Positions 46,790 to 61,602 are shown, counted from the first letter of the stretch. The stretch: DNA of 64,000 bases from Batkoa obscura (GCA_030770535.1 JASVEC010000008.1:248001-312000), one strand, 5' to 3'. Notes: generated by a model not told the origin, from the sequence alone. Program-made: numbers and translations.

Positions 46790-48125
46790 TATATATTAAA
46801 TCGATTGCTAATTTAAAAATGAAGGCTAAAGTATTAATATTTAAAAAAAGTTGTATAATAATAGATAGTATATGAACTTACCTTTTTATTGTTTTTTAAT
46901 TAAGTTTATTTTAAATTTATTAAAATGTGATTACTTTAGATTCTAATTCTTCTCTTTATTTAAAATATAAAAAAAAAATTAATTATTTAATCCAGTTGAA
47001 AATTGATGATAATTTAAGCCATTGATCAAGTTGAACTAATTTTGATATCTAATTGGTACTAATTAAAATCCGAATCAAAGTTATTAGCCAATAAAAACAA
47101 GTAATTTTAACATACTTTGAAACTAAATGAGATCATTGAACTTTAGTTCTAAAAATCATCAAACATTTGAAAATAAGAACATTAAAAAAATAGCCACATA
47201 AAACTTAATTAAAAAAAGTGGACAATATAAGCTTCAGTTTTCCATTCAATGATACCAACAATTGTAATTTTTTATTTTTCTCACTTTATTTTCTAGGTAA
47301 AGTACTAATTAAAATACAATACCTCATTTTAAATAGAAAAAAGTAGTCAAAAACTTTAGCTACCATATTTAATACACTACAATGCTTTCTATTGAAGTGG
47401 AGGTAAATTCTATTGATCTCACTTCTTATCAAATCTATTGAACCTAAATAATCCTTTAAACTTTTATCTTAAGCATGTTAGAAATCCTACAATAATAATA
47501 ATAATAATAAACTAGTTAATGACAATAGAAAGTGGAATTTAACTAATTATCTTTCCTTTTAACATTATCTTTTGTCTAGTTTATTCGTTCAAGTACAGAG
47601 CCATTTTTGGACTAAATTCGATATGAGGATGTTTTTTTTGGTTTCATCACTTTTTCCATGTTTTAAGCGCAGTTTGAGCGGAAAAATTGTTAGTAAAATT
47701 CTTAAACACAAAAATACATCCCCATACAGTGGTTATTAAATAACCCTGTAGCATTGTTATGTTAATTCACTTATTATTATAATTAGATTTGAATTAAAAT
47801 ACTAAGAGTATTGAATGATAAATAAAATAGTTTTAATAAGAATTTTTATTATTATTTTAATGGTGAATAATAGCATATTTGAAGTGAAAGATTAATTTTA
47901 ATATACAAATATTTAATGAATTAGAAACTGGAATGTTTATTGTTTGCGAACTAACACAAGTTGATTTTTAAGCTTATTAAAAATATAATTAAAAGTAAAC
48001 TTTATTAAAAAATAAAATGCTAGTTAAAAATAAGTAAAAAAAAGTGAGCTAGAGATAGAAGTGAAAGGGAGGGGAGTGTAATAGAAAAAAAGAGATAAAA
48101 AATAAAAAGTCTTTTTATCTTACTT
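46790..48125. other. Intergenic region with one MITE
   Basis: About 1.3 kb containing MITE copy 11 at 47621-47727 and an (AAT)n run near 47491. No gene is supported. Confidence 0.55.
47621..47727 (+). mobile_element. Foldback MITE copy 11
   Basis: Complete copy with ends ATATGAGGATGT and ACATCCCCATAC, lying alone in the gene-dense part. Confidence 0.9.
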
Positions 48126-49930
<1,805 letters not shown>

Positions 49931-50470
49931 AATGATATTGTATATTTTCCTACTTTTTAAATCTTTAGATATTAAGTTTATTGTATTAAAAGGGCTGAAT
50001 TTTCGATTGTGGAGAAATTGAATGAGGTAATTTCTTAAAATTGCAAATTTGAAGATTTTGAAAAAAGTTGAATTAAAAATAATAAAAATAATAAATTAAA
50101 AAGCTCACTAAATTACGATTTAAAAAAAAGCGTGGTTGATTTTTTATTGACTAAAAATATACATTTGTAGCGTAATAATTCGCTCCAATTTTTCCCCTTT
50201 ACTCAATTAAACTCACAAACTTTAATCTTAATAAATTCTTAATTTTTTTCAACATTAAAAATAATAAATTAATAATAAATAATCCAAAAAAAAAATAATT
50301 AATCAAAATACAAAAGATTATATTTATTGACAGAACTTATAAAACTATAAACACATATAATAAAAGAAAAATTGAAATTTTTCTTAACGCTCCCTATTTA
50401 ACATAGCTAACTACCTATCATCTATCCTATCTTCCTCCATTTGTTAACTTGACTCATTATTACCCTTAAC
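49931..50470. other. Intergenic region
   Basis: AT-rich spacer between two minus-strand genes; it should include the sirtuin promoter. No other feature was seen. Confidence 0.5.
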
Positions 50471-53400
50471 TTAAACCATCTCCCCCCATTTATTTTTTAA
50501 ATATAAATTAATTTTATCTAATTTACTTTGATTAATAATCTTAACCCCAACTTTGAACCAACCCATAATTGGTCTATGGTCAGAGCAATTGATTTCAATT
50601 CGATTATATTTATTGCATTTGATATTTTTTGATTTAATTAATATTCTATCACAATAAGCAGGTACTCTTTTTTTTTCACTTGTATCATAATTATTTGTAT
50701 ATAAATCATATTTATAGGTTGGATTAAATAAGATTTCTTCTTCTCTAAAACTATCTAATAAAAATGGAAGTGGACTATTTTTTAATTGTGTTAATTGATC
50801 AAATTGTATTAATTGAGAATAATCTTTATAAGATATTAGGTTTTTAACTGCTTGCTGATCTAAATTAATTCGATAATTTAAATCTCCAGAGAAAAACAAA
50901 TGTTCATAATTTAGTGGTTCAATACCTTCTTGTTTATTTAAATAAGTTAATTCTTCTTTTTTAATTGTTGGCCAAGGTACTAAAATTGGTCCTGTTCTTA
51001 TATAAGATGAATTATAGTTAGTATTATTATTATTACTAATATTTGTTATTGCTGTTGTAATAAATTGGGATTTTTTTAATATATTAAATATATCTTGATT
51101 TCGATTACTAATTTCTTTTTGACCCGCAGCAAGATGACAATTAATAAAACAAAAACTAGAATCGTGTAATAAAAACTTGATTAGTATACCTCCCTTATTA
51201 CCATGTAAGCCACCAAATCCAGTTTTATTAATTATACATTCCAATAATTGAATTTCAGGTTTTAATTCTGATTTAATAATAATTAAACTAAATAAACCAA
51301 TCATATTTTCACTTATTAAGATTTCATAATTCATTGAATAATTTTGTTGTATAAAATTTAATAATTGAATTTTCCATTCATTATATCGACTACTTATCAT
51401 TCTTTCTTTCTTTTCTTCTTTACGTTGAAATATACTTTCTATTATTTGATAAAATATAAATAAATATAAAATTATTAATATAATAGTAATAATAAACTTA
51501 CTTGCAGTTACTTTTTTACTATCTAAATTAACTACTTCTTGAAATCCAAATACAATCATATCTGGTAATCCATTACCAATCCATTCTAATAAATAATCAG
51601 AATTCTTTGAATTTATTACTTCTTCTGGTTTATTAGCACCAACATTAAATGAACAGATCCTTAAATCAATTTCTTTATAATTACTATATTCTTTCGATAA
51701 TTTTTGTAATTGAATTACTAATAATAAAACAAATAAATATAAATGTTGTATTTTTTATAAATAAACTTACTTTGCCAATCATATGTTAAATTACCATCCC
51801 AAAATTTAAATTGACCTTGTTCACAACTAGAATAAACTAAACTTAAATTATTATTGTAATTTTCAGTCTCTACGCTTGTACTTAAACATTGAATTGAATT
51901 TGTATGAGCTTCAAATTGTTTAATTAAATTTAAACCGTAACTATTAAAATTTAAGATATAAATTTTATTTACTGCTACTAACCATAAGAAGGTATTTTTA
52001 ACCAATAATAATTGTTGTATTTTATAATTACATATTGTTAACGTATTAACTAACTCAAATGTATCTTGATGATATATACTTAATTTACCATCTTGATGAG
52101 CAATTAATATAATTTCTTTTTTTATATAATTTAATATACCCGTTATGTTAGCTTGGTTATAATTTAGATTAATTTTATTAATTAATTCGATTTGTTGATA
52201 ATTTAGTTGAAATATTAATATTGTTTTTCCATGACAATACCATAATTTATTATCTTCTGTTATTATTATATTATTATTAATTTCTATAGAATGATTATTA
52301 TTATTTAATGTATTTTCATAAATAGTAAAATCCAAATTTAATTTAATACTTTCATTTAAATCCATTAAATTAAAATAATAAATAATTGATTGATTTGTAA
52401 TTGAAATTAGCTCCTCCTTATTATTTAATAAATTTATTATAAATGTCAAATTCTTTTTCTTTCTTAATATATAATATTGTTTTAACTCTAAATCCCATAG
52501 TATTAATAGCCCATCATTAAATCCAATTAATATGCTATCTTCTGTTTTTAAATAATTAAAACTAATAATTTCATTATTATTATTTATAATTCCCATTAAA
52601 TGACTATTAAAATTAATTTCTTTCAATAATCCACTTGTTGCTATATCATATAATTTTAATTGTTGATTATTAACTACATATAATTTCCCTCGAATCGTTA
52701 ATGAATATCGATTATTTCCTTTAACAAATAAATCTTGATATCCGATATAAGGTAGCGTTGGATTGTTTTCATTTTCCATATATATTTTATTACTTTTCTT
52801 TAATACTTCTCGCCATTGTGAATGATTTCCAATACCACTATAATTACTTTGATGTTTAATTGAAGGTTTACTACTCAACTGAGGTTTACTACTTGCCTGA
52901 TTTAGCTTTGGTTTAGGTGGTAACATTGGTTTATTAGTTGTTGTTGTTGTTGTTGTTGTTGTATTGTTAATAATTACATTAAGCTTTGGTTTACTGGGTA
53001 ACTCGGGTACTTTTCTTTGGGTCCCTAAACTTCCATTACTTTCCACTGTAGAGCCAGTACTATTCTCCCTTGACATGTATACTTTATTAATTACTTTTGG
53101 TGGATTCAAACCAACATTTATTTGTGGTATTTGTTTTTTAATTCCTGTACTCAAATTGCTCGTCGCTGTAGAACCAGTACTATTTTCTCGTGACATCAAT
53201 ATTTTTCTAATAACATTAGGTGAATTTAAACTTGAATCTATCTCTGGTATTTGTTTTTTTATTCCTAAATTTACATTGCTTTCTCCAGCACTATTCTCCC
53301 TTGGCATATTTACTCTATCGATTACTTTTGGCAAATTCAGGTTGACATTTATCTCTGGGATTTGTTTTTTTATTCCTAAACTTTCATTACTTTCCTTTTT

Positions 53401-53796
53401 ATATCCACCGCTATTTTCCCTTGACATACTTACCTTAGTAATAACTCTTGGAGAATTTAATGTCGAGTTAGTTGTAAAACTTACTGGCGAAATAATAGTA
53501 TTAATTCCTTCTGTCCCCTGTCCACTTTCACTTTCATCAATAAATGGGTTTTCAATTTCCATCATATGTTTTAATTGAATTTCTGGTTTCTTTTTAAAAC
53601 TTTGTGGTTGAAATAATGCCCCTTGTTCAAAACTAGGTTTTGGTGAACTATTGTTTTTCATCTTTGGTAAAATCCCTTGGATCATAACCGCTCCTTTTGG
53701 GTCGAGGGTTGGGCTATGTGAATGAGGTTGAAGGGTTGTGGAGTTGTTTAATTTCAAACGTTCAATACGTTGTCTTACGGATAAGGTTTCTTCCAT
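50471..53796 (-). CDS. WD40-inositol polyphosphate 5-phosphatase
   Basis: Three exons (53796-51771, 51717-51502, 51438-50471) give 1069 residues. The C-terminal phosphatase (about 690-1065) contains ICSFNVGA, MIVFGFQEVV, GLHGNKGGI (about 825), SGDLNYR (931-937), VPAYCDRI (about 1006) and CSDHRPI, the full set of metal and substrate residues of the type II 5-phosphatases. These remove the 5-phosphate from phosphoinositides. The middle (about 340-675) forms a WD40-type propeller (for example LIGFNDGLLILWDLELK and GQFKFWDGNLTYDW), an arrangement known in some fungal and plant 5-phosphatases. Residues 116-269 are four tandem repeats built on SRENSTG..SNxSLGIKKQIPEI. A poly-Thr run and Pro-rich PPKPK and SSKP motifs follow, suggesting SH3 binding. 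The protein probably acts on membranes. Confidence 0.92.
52990..53451 (-). repeat. Four tandem coding repeats of about 39 residues
   Basis: Within the WD40-phosphatase gene, residues 116-154, 155-191, 192-231 and 232-269 share the order PxVIxKVxMSREN, then S.GIKKQIPEI. The DNA units are imperfect direct repeats of about 111-120 bp. Confidence 0.85.
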
Positions 53797-54865
53797 TTTA
53801 TATTTTGCGGTGCTTTTATTTATTATGTTGATTATTTAAGATATTATTTAGATTACAAAAAAAATAATGGGTAAACTGTTCAATTTTTTTACTTATCTAC
53901 AATTATTACATTATTATTCCCTTAAATTCATATTTCCCCACTGCGAAGCTTCAAGTTACCCCTAAGTTTGAATTTTAATTCATGCTAAAAGTTGATTGGT
54001 GAGAACTAATTTTAAGGAACCAAGGATTTTTGGCAAAAGAAAAAATTAAGAATTGTGAAATTAATATAGCAATAGCAGTAGTATAATATTAATAACGGTA
54101 ATATAACAATGGGGGCCAGTAATATAAAACGATACAAGTAGTGATATAAAAGTAACAATCTATTAATAACAGTGACACTGAGATCAATATAAAATAATTG
54201 TTAGTCAGAGAAATTCTATAATTATTTGTTAAAAATTTTATTAAAATTATAAAAATAACTTTTAAAATTAACCTAATAAAAGAGAATACTGTACTATTTT
54301 TAACTCTTATTTTATAAATAAGTATCCTACGATTATTAATTAAATCACTTTTATTATCATTATTATTATTATTATTATTATTTTATATTGATGGTATTAT
54401 GTTTTTTTGTGTTTCATCATATATTCTTTTTATCATATATATATTTTAAAATATAATGCATTTTAATTCTCTTAGAGTACAATATCATAATTAAGTAATA
54501 AAGAATAATATTTTAATAAACTTTTTTAGAACAAAATGCATTTTTTATTTTATATAGTATTAAAAACTAGATTATTACATTAAATAAGGCATTGTATTTA
54601 AATAATGAAACCGATTTAGTTATTAATTAGTGTATATCAACTAACGATCAAAATATATACTATAATAAAGCCTTCTAATACCATAGATATAATATTATTA
54701 CCTTCAAAATAGATAAGCTACTACCATGAAGTGGATATAAAATTTATTCAAATACTGACTTGTTCGTAATCAATAGCAACTATTCAAAAAAAGATGCTTT
54801 GTTTAGCTTATGGCCTTTTTATTCAACTAAATTCAAATTAAACTATAAAAATTAGCTACAAAAGT
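53797..54865. other. Intergenic region
   Basis: About 1.1 kb with an (ATT)n run near 54358-54380. No gene or known repeat was seen. It includes the promoter of the 5-phosphatase gene. Confidence 0.5.
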
Positions 54866-55692
54866 TCAAAATGAAAATTTATAATACAGTTTATTTGCAT
54901 AGGTAATATATTGAGCAAAAGGATCATTATCTGGATCCCTATTAGGTGTATACTCTAAAATTTTTGAAAATTCCTTAGCTTCATCATCATTTTTCATCAA
55001 CGATAATATATAAAAGGCAGCATCCATACCAGCAGTGACACCAGAAGAAGTAATAAATTTTTGATGATGAACCCAGCGAGCATTAGTATGCCAATTAACC
55101 TCTGGAAACATTGGGGTGTATTTTGTATAAAGTAACTTATTTGTTGTAGCTTCATAACCATTTAATGCACCCGTTTTAGCTAATGCTACTGCCCCAGTAC
55201 ATACTGAAAATACAACTTTCGATTTTTTGATTAATTTCTTATAATCTTCGATAAACTCTTGATTTTCAATCAAGTTATCTACACCAAAGCCACCAGGTAT
55301 TACTAATAAATCCCAATCTTTTTCAATTGCTTCTTTCATACTCAATTGAATATTAAATGACATAGCTTTAAACATTGAATATACTGAAGAGTTAGATTTG
55401 ATTCCTATAGTTTCAACGGATACTATATCAGATTGTCCTCCTAATATTTCTATTGGTCCAACTAAATCTAACATTGTAAATTCTTCATATAACATTGCTC
55501 CTACCTTATACTTTGGCTGGTTTGGGAAATAAGGCTCAATTATATCTATAACAAAAAATATAAAAACATAATTATAGATGATTTCATATGTTGTTTACTT
55601 TCAGAATCACTTGAGATCATATTATATGAACTATACTCAGTGCAATGTACGATGGCTAATAAAGTAGCTAAAAGTTTTAAAATTTGTACCAT
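54866..55692 (-). CDS. DJ-1/PfpI-family protein with a signal peptide
   Basis: Two exons (55692-55599, 55545-54866) give 257 residues. The first exon codes for MVQILKLLATLLAIVHCTEY, a typical secretory signal, so the protein is probably secreted or vacuolar. The domain follows: KVGAMLYEEFTMLDLVGPIE (first strand and helix), WDLLVIPGGFGVDN, and the nucleophile elbow VVFSVCTGAVALAKTGAL with Cys147. HHQKFITSSGVTAGMDAAFY ends the core. The order and the D-L-V-G-P motif resemble isonitrile hydratase-like and ThiJ-like members more than human DJ-1. Those enzymes work on small molecules through the reactive Cys, but the substrate here is unknown. The N-terminal exon was chosen because it supplies the signal peptide and a proper splice join. 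Confidence 0.87.
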
Positions 55693-57226
55693 TCCTTAAC
55701 AGACTGAACTAAACTAAACTAAGCTAAACTAAAAGTAAAAGTTTATTTATTTGTACTCTTTATATTCATGCTTTACTGTTGCCTACCTTTTTTTTCTTGC
55801 TAGCCCCAACTATCTAACATTTAACCATTACTTTAGATTTTTTGGGATTGATTCGCTATTTCTAAATTATTTGTACAGGATATTTATCTTATTAAAAAAA
55901 CTTATTAAATTACTATAAATAATGACTTTAACTTATTTTTAGATAACTTCAATGCTCATTAAAATTAATATTCACTTGATAACTACATGATCAACTAGAT
56001 ATTCGTTCTTTTTTTAAAATGTTTGTGGTGATGTAGCTATCAAATTTATGTGTGATTATCACTTGACCTACTTTTCTTATTAACTCCACTCTATTTATTA
56101 CTAGTTTTTCCATTTGTTTCATTTTAAAATTACCTTACACTTTTTTTCAAAGCATTTGGCATGTTAGATACTTTAACAGGCATGCTTTTATACTTTCTTT
56201 TGGCAGATCAAGTTCAATCTAATTGATAAATAAATAAAAAATAACAAACTTACTAATAAGATATCTAAAGCTTACAAAATTACTTTCATTAAACTTTTGG
56301 AAGACTTTTGTTATTATTCCGCTTTAGAATTTGATAACTTGATTCTATATTTTTAAAAATTCCCATTTTTCTTATTAATAACCTACCATTTAATTCCATA
56401 TTTATCTGATATCTGATACCTGATACTTAGTACCAGACTTGATCTGTCAAAAAGAAACACTGAAAGTATATTTTTAATATATATAACATGCCAAATATTT
56501 TAAAAAAAGTTGTATTTCAAAGTTATATTAAAATATTTATTAGCATTGATATAATGCAATTTATAAAATTTCAAATAAATTTAACGCAGCCTTTTCAACT
56601 TTTTTTTAAACTATTTAGCGGTAACTTTACAATTAAATTATTTTTACAATCATTTTTTCGATATCTAAGCTTTGTAATTTATCAAATTTTAGTCTAAGTT
56701 TTATCGTTAAATATACAATTTATAGTTTACAAAAGAAATGAAAAAGATGTTATCTAAATTAGGATATCTTTGACAGCTTATGATTAACTGGACAACTACT
56801 CCACCTTTTGAGGTTATAGAATTTATGAACCAAAGCTTAAAGCTATCAATTTGTCTTTATTATCCATTGCCTTAAGAAACATAATAGAAGTGTTTTTTTA
56901 TTTAATGTATGGGAGTAAAAAAAATTCTAATCTTTAAGCTTTTCACCTAACTTTTGTAATTAATATATTAGTTAACTTTTTAAAAAATGGACAATAAATA
57001 AAACTAAAAATATCTTTAGATTGAGTATTAATAAAAAATTTATCCTATTTGAACTGTTGTACTTGGGTGCGTTTTGTTTTGATTTATTAAAATCAATCAT
57101 CATTCCAACTAGGTTAGATTATATAATATTAAACAGTCAGCCTTATCTAAAGACTAAAAAAGTTTATATTTAAGATATTCAATGAGCGTAAGCCAAAAGA
57201 CGTTGATTTGCTAAAACTTAATATAG

Positions 57227-57708
57227 TGTGAAAGTTGATACTCAGTGGTCGGAGTTAAAAGCTACTCTTGCTTAATTAACTTGCCTTGAGTCGAACGGTC
57301 TTAATTTATGTAACTAACATAGACTTAACTTAATAGAAATAGTATGTAGTAAGCTACGAATTATGTAAAACAAATACAATGGAAGATACTACTGTAAAAT
57401 CTATATAAGATGTTGTCAGAAAGACTTAGTGACTTTATTAATGATACGTTATCAGGGAGTAATCCAATTAAAAAAGCCTCGAGTTAGTATGTTGAAGAAT
57501 CTCTTTTATACTCCAACTGGGTGGCTATATATAAGGAACATGATAACAGTTATTCCTTATTGTAATTGCCAGGTATGGACATTAAAACGTGGACAATAAG
57601 TTCTTCGTGATCAGGTGGTAGTAATCCTCACAGCAAATCTATATAAGGAACTCTGAATTGATTATCATATTATAATCAATCATAGAGCTAATGAACCGAT
57701 ATTTCACA
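57227..57708 (+). mobile_element. Solo LTR, subtype A
   Basis: Fossil LTR of about 480 bp, TGTGAAAGTTGATACTCAG to ATATTTCACA. It is flanked by the matching tetranucleotide ATAG on both sides (57223-57226 and 57709-57712), consistent with a target duplication. No internal retroelement part is present. Confidence 0.78.
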
Positions 57709-57711
57709 ATA

Positions 57712-58172
57712 GAAATGTCCAAATTGATTTCATTTTTTATTTAATTTTTAAATATTTTATATTTTAAAAATTTGCTTAAAATTCTGTAAAAATAAATTTT
57801 TTATTAAAAAGCAAAAATACCCAACACAGTTTTAAATTATTTTACTATAATTTGTATTGTAAGTTAGCGGAATTTCTACTAAATTTAATAGAAATTCCCA
57901 GACTAGCAAGGCTTTTACTAATATAACATATATATTAATATTAATCAAAGTTGTAGTACGTAAATAAATACATATTCCTATAAAACTTTATTAAGAAATA
58001 TTTATTATTAACTGCTTTATAACCAACATTGCAGATTTGCTATCAAATAAATAAATTAATAAATTAAATATTATATTTACATTATTAATATATTACTAAG
58101 TTAATAAATAGCTGCATGGGAGCGAATGATCAGCTTCAAAACTATAATTAACCATCTTTATCTAATACAAGC
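57712..58172 (+). mobile_element. Longer AT-rich element sharing MITE-like ends
   Basis: Starts AAATGTCCAAATTGATTTCA immediately after the solo LTR and contains AACATTGCAGATTTGCTATC. It is homologous to the inverse of 18675-19096. It has an extra AT-rich segment near 57735-57850 absent from the other copy. No coding capacity. Confidence 0.6.
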
Positions 58173-58497
58173 AATATAATAATAAATTTTATTTACTATT
58201 GCAACTATTTGCTCTTTAACTATTTATTAACTTAGCTATTAATAACTTAAGTAATATCAACATTTAATAATTAATTTTTATCATTTAATAAACTACTTAC
58301 TTGCTTAATAAATATTAAAACTTTGAAATTTTTTGCTATTTTTATAAAATAAGCTAGGTTTAATCTTTTGATTTTTGATTTTCTATAAACTTTATAACTT
58401 TAATTAAACCTACATTACTTTTTTTAAATTTATCAGATACTAGATAATAATATAATTTATCACTATATTTGATAACATAAATATTTTTTAATACCTT

Positions 58498-58600
58498 ATA
58501 TGGGGATGTATTTTTTTGCTTAAGTTTTACTAGCAATTCTTTCACTTAAATAGCGCTTAAAAAATGGAAAGTCATGAAACCAAAAAAAACGCCCCCATAT
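58498..58600 (-). mobile_element. Foldback MITE copy 12
   Basis: Shares its right end (CCCCCATAT) with copy 13, so the two lie back to back. Confidence 0.9.
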
Positions 58601-58701
58601 GAGGATGTTTTTTTTGGTTTCATGACTTTTCATTTTTTAAGCACTATTTGAGCGGAAAAATTGTTAGTAAAATTCTTAAACAAAAAAATACATCCGCATA
58701 T
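58597..58701 (+). mobile_element. Foldback MITE copy 13
   Basis: Inverted neighbour of copy 12; the two overlap by only the ATAT at 58597-58600, forming a composite palindrome of about 204 bp. Confidence 0.9.
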
Positions 58702-58956
58702 TTCCATTATTTTTTTGATTTTGTTTCTTTTATACTTTTTAAAGATTATATCTGTTTTTTTATTATTAATTAAATTATTAATTTTATTATGTTGATTTTC
58801 ATAAGCTTTTTAAATAAAATCTTTTCAAATATTAAATCATGATTCAGTGTTTTAGATAAATAATTAAAATAAACTTTGCTTATTGTTTTATTATTTTATT
58901 ATTTTTTAAATATAAAACATTAAACTTTAATATTGATATAGTTTGTTTGTTATAAT

Positions 58957-59420
58957 TGTGGAAGTTGGTACTCAGTGGTAGGAATTAAAAACAGTTTTTG
59001 CTTGATTAAGTTGCCTTGAGTCGAACGGTCTTAGTTTATATAACTAAGATAGACTTAAATGAATAAGAATAATACGTAATAACTTACGAATTATGTAAAA
59101 CAAATATAATAGACAATGCTACTGTAAAGTCTACGTAAGATGTTGTCAGAAAGACTTAGTGGCTTTATTAATAGTACGATATCAGGGAATAATTCAGTTA
59201 AAAAGCCTCGAGTTATCATAGTGAAGAATCTCTTTTATACACCAATAAGTATGGATATCAAAACGAGAGGATAATATTGTTTGCAATATGAAGTTATAAA
59301 TTCTCGCAGCAAATCAAAATAAGGGACTCTGAATTAATTGTATTTGAACTTGAGAATACAGCAACTTAAGTGATTGTTGTGTTATAATCAATTCGAGAGC
59401 TAATAAACCAATATTTCACA
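58957..59420 (+). mobile_element. Solo LTR, subtype B
   Basis: Fossil LTR of 464 bp, TGTGGAAGTTGGTACTCAG to ATATTTCACA. A 5-bp target duplication ATAAT flanks it on both sides (58952-58956 and 59421-59425), the clearest in the window. The preserved duplication suggests a fairly recent insertion followed by LTR-LTR recombination. Confidence 0.85.
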
Positions 59421-59806
59421 ATAATGATAATTCAAATTTATTAAATTTAGTTCTATTTTTATTTTTATTTTTATCTTTATATTTTATTGAAAATCTAAAA
59501 TTATTATACAATTTTTATTATTTAATTTTTTAGTAATTTTATTAAATGTTTTTTTAAGTATTGATGTAAAATTTATGTAATTTATATAACTTTTTTTATT
59601 TTTGTTTTATTTTTTATTGCTGTATTTTTTTTTTCAAATATTTTTTTTTAACTATATACTAGGCGTATATATTATATAAATCTCTTTTTTTTTAAATTAC
59701 TTGGTATATATTTAAAAAATGTTGACTTAGCTACTGCTTTATTTTTTAAATCATCAAAATATTTATTATATATTATTTTTCTGCTTTTATTTAGTATATA
59801 TATTAT

Positions 59807-59912
59807 ATATGGGGATGTATTTTTTTGTTTAAGAATCTTACTACTAATTTTTCCGTTCAAATAGCACTTAAAAGATGAAAAAAATAGAAGCCAAAAAAAA
59901 CACCCCCCATAT
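59807..59912 (-). mobile_element. Foldback MITE copy 14
   Basis: Complete copy with ends ATATGGGGATGT and ACACCCCCCATAT and a somewhat diverged core. Confidence 0.87.
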
Positions 59913-60283
59913 AGTCAATTTTGAAATTAAGGATACCCACCTAGTAGTTTTTAAAAACAATTTGTTTTGATCTACTTTTAATATGATATAACAACATTTA
60001 TTATTTTTCAATAAAAATAATATACGATTAAAGTTTAATATTTTCAATACTCTATTAAAAGAGCCATAGAAAAAAATATAGCCTGGGATATAATAAAACG
60101 ATTTAACTAAATATAAAAATATTATATCTGTCAACTAACTCTATATCAACAAATGACCAAATGTACAATAAATTTTTTTCCAACATTATAAATATAGTAT
60201 TATTACACTTAAAACAAATAAACTACTATTATGAAATGATATAAAGTTTATTTAAATATCGATTTGTTAGTAATCAATATCAA

Positions 60284-61602
60284 TTATTCAAAAAAGTGTG
60301 TTTCACTTGGTTCACGACCTCTAAGAGATTTAGGTTCGGTACCTGGAACATAAATATCCTTCCAGAAGCCATCTAAGTTAGGTTCAGCAGCATTCTTAGC
60401 TTGAACGGTAGCTTCATCAACAATAGCTCTAGCCTTCTTCTCAATTTGTTTAATTTCTTGTTCAGTTAAAATTTCATTTTCTAAGAGACGTTGCTTTAAA
60501 CCTTGAATTGGATCAGAATTGGATCTCATATTTTGAATTTCTTCACGGGTACGATAAGTAGTACCTGGATCAGACATAGAATGACCACCATAACGATAAG
60601 TGACCATTTCCATAACTAATGGTCCGTTACCATTAGAAGCATATTCTTTAGCAAATCGACAAGCTTCTTTAACAGCTAATACATCCATACCATTGACCTT
60701 CAATCCTGGTATATAATCACCACGTTTAAAGTATTCAGTAGAAGCAGAAGAACGATTAGCTGCAGTACCCATACCATATTTATTGTTTTCACAAACAAAG
60801 ATACATGGTAGGTTCCATAATTTAGCCATATTATAAGCTTCAAATACTTGACCTTGATTGGAAGCACCATCTCCATACATAGCAAAAGTAACATTTTTGC
60901 TACCCTGATACCATTGACCAAAAGCCAAACCAGCTCCAACTGGCACTTGGGCTCCTACAATACCATTACCTCCATAAAAGTTTTTGGCAAACATATGCAT
61001 AGATCCTCCTTTACCATAAGAAATACCTTCAACACGACCTAAAATGACGGGTTATTAAAAATTCAAAGTTAATTTTAAAAAAATTACCAAGTAATTCAGC
61101 TAAAATGGACTTAATAGAACCACCACGGGTATAAGTATAACCGTGACAACGGTAAGCAGTAATAATACGGTCTTCTTTTTCAATAGCTGATTCCATACCA
61201 CTTGCAACGGCTTCCTAAAAAGTTTCGATATTAGTATTTAATAAAATGAATTTTTACTCCTCAACTTACTTGACCAGTGCAAAGATGACAGAAACCACGG
61301 ATTAATTTACTTTTATATAAAGCATCAGCAGCCATTTCCATTCTACGTACTTCAACCATCTCTTGATATAAACGAATTAACTCTTCTTTTTCAACTGAAA
61401 TTTCTAAGTTTGGTCCTTCATTTAATTTAAAAGTTTCGAAAGAGGTTTGTGGTAATGAAATCTTAACAGCTTCAGCAGACCTTAAACTGGTACTGAATGT
61501 ACGTAAGTTCTAAATTGTTCATTAGTTTTTCGGGATTTTTGAGATTCAAGATTTTACCTTGGTAGCAATGGTCTTTAAACTGGCTTTATAAAGGTGAAAC
61601 AT
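60284..61602 (-). CDS. PDA1: Pyruvate dehydrogenase E1 component subunit alpha, mitochondrial
   Basis: Four exons (61602-61558, 61509-61270, 61214-61088, 61038-60284) give 388 residues. E1-alpha pairs with E1-beta to decarboxylate pyruvate with thiamine diphosphate inside mitochondria. The start MFHLYKASLKTIATK and LRTFSTSLRSA form a basic, Ser-rich presequence. The core reads LIRGFCHLCTGQEAVASGME, TAYRCHGYTYTRGGS and GRVEGISYGKGGSMHMF. The thiamine motif is GDGASNQGQ (193-201) to ENN (221-223). The regulatory phosphorylation loop YRYGGHSMSDPGTTYRTREE contains Ser291, the counterpart of the kinase-controlled site. Its presence implies control by pyruvate dehydrogenase kinase and phosphatase. 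It has the strongest family match in the window and is surrounded by transposon-rich DNA. Confidence 0.97.

Larger units (their letters stand above)
55693..60283. other. Repeat-rich intergenic region
   Basis: About 4.6 kb without a supported gene. It contains solo LTRs (57227 and 58957), the longer AT-rich element (57712), MITE copies 12 and 13 (58498-58701) and MITE copy 14 (59807). The stretch 55693-57226 shows no recognisable feature. Confidence 0.7.

Noticed and set aside
52964-53578. A 204-residue open frame on the plus strand opposite the 5-phosphatase gene
   Set aside because: It mirrors the tandem coding repeats of the real gene in antisense; its repetitive hydrophobic sequence has no independent support.
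56488-56697. A 69-residue frame in AT-rich DNA
   Set aside because: Phe/Ile/Lys-rich composition as expected by chance at this base composition; no splice partners or motif.
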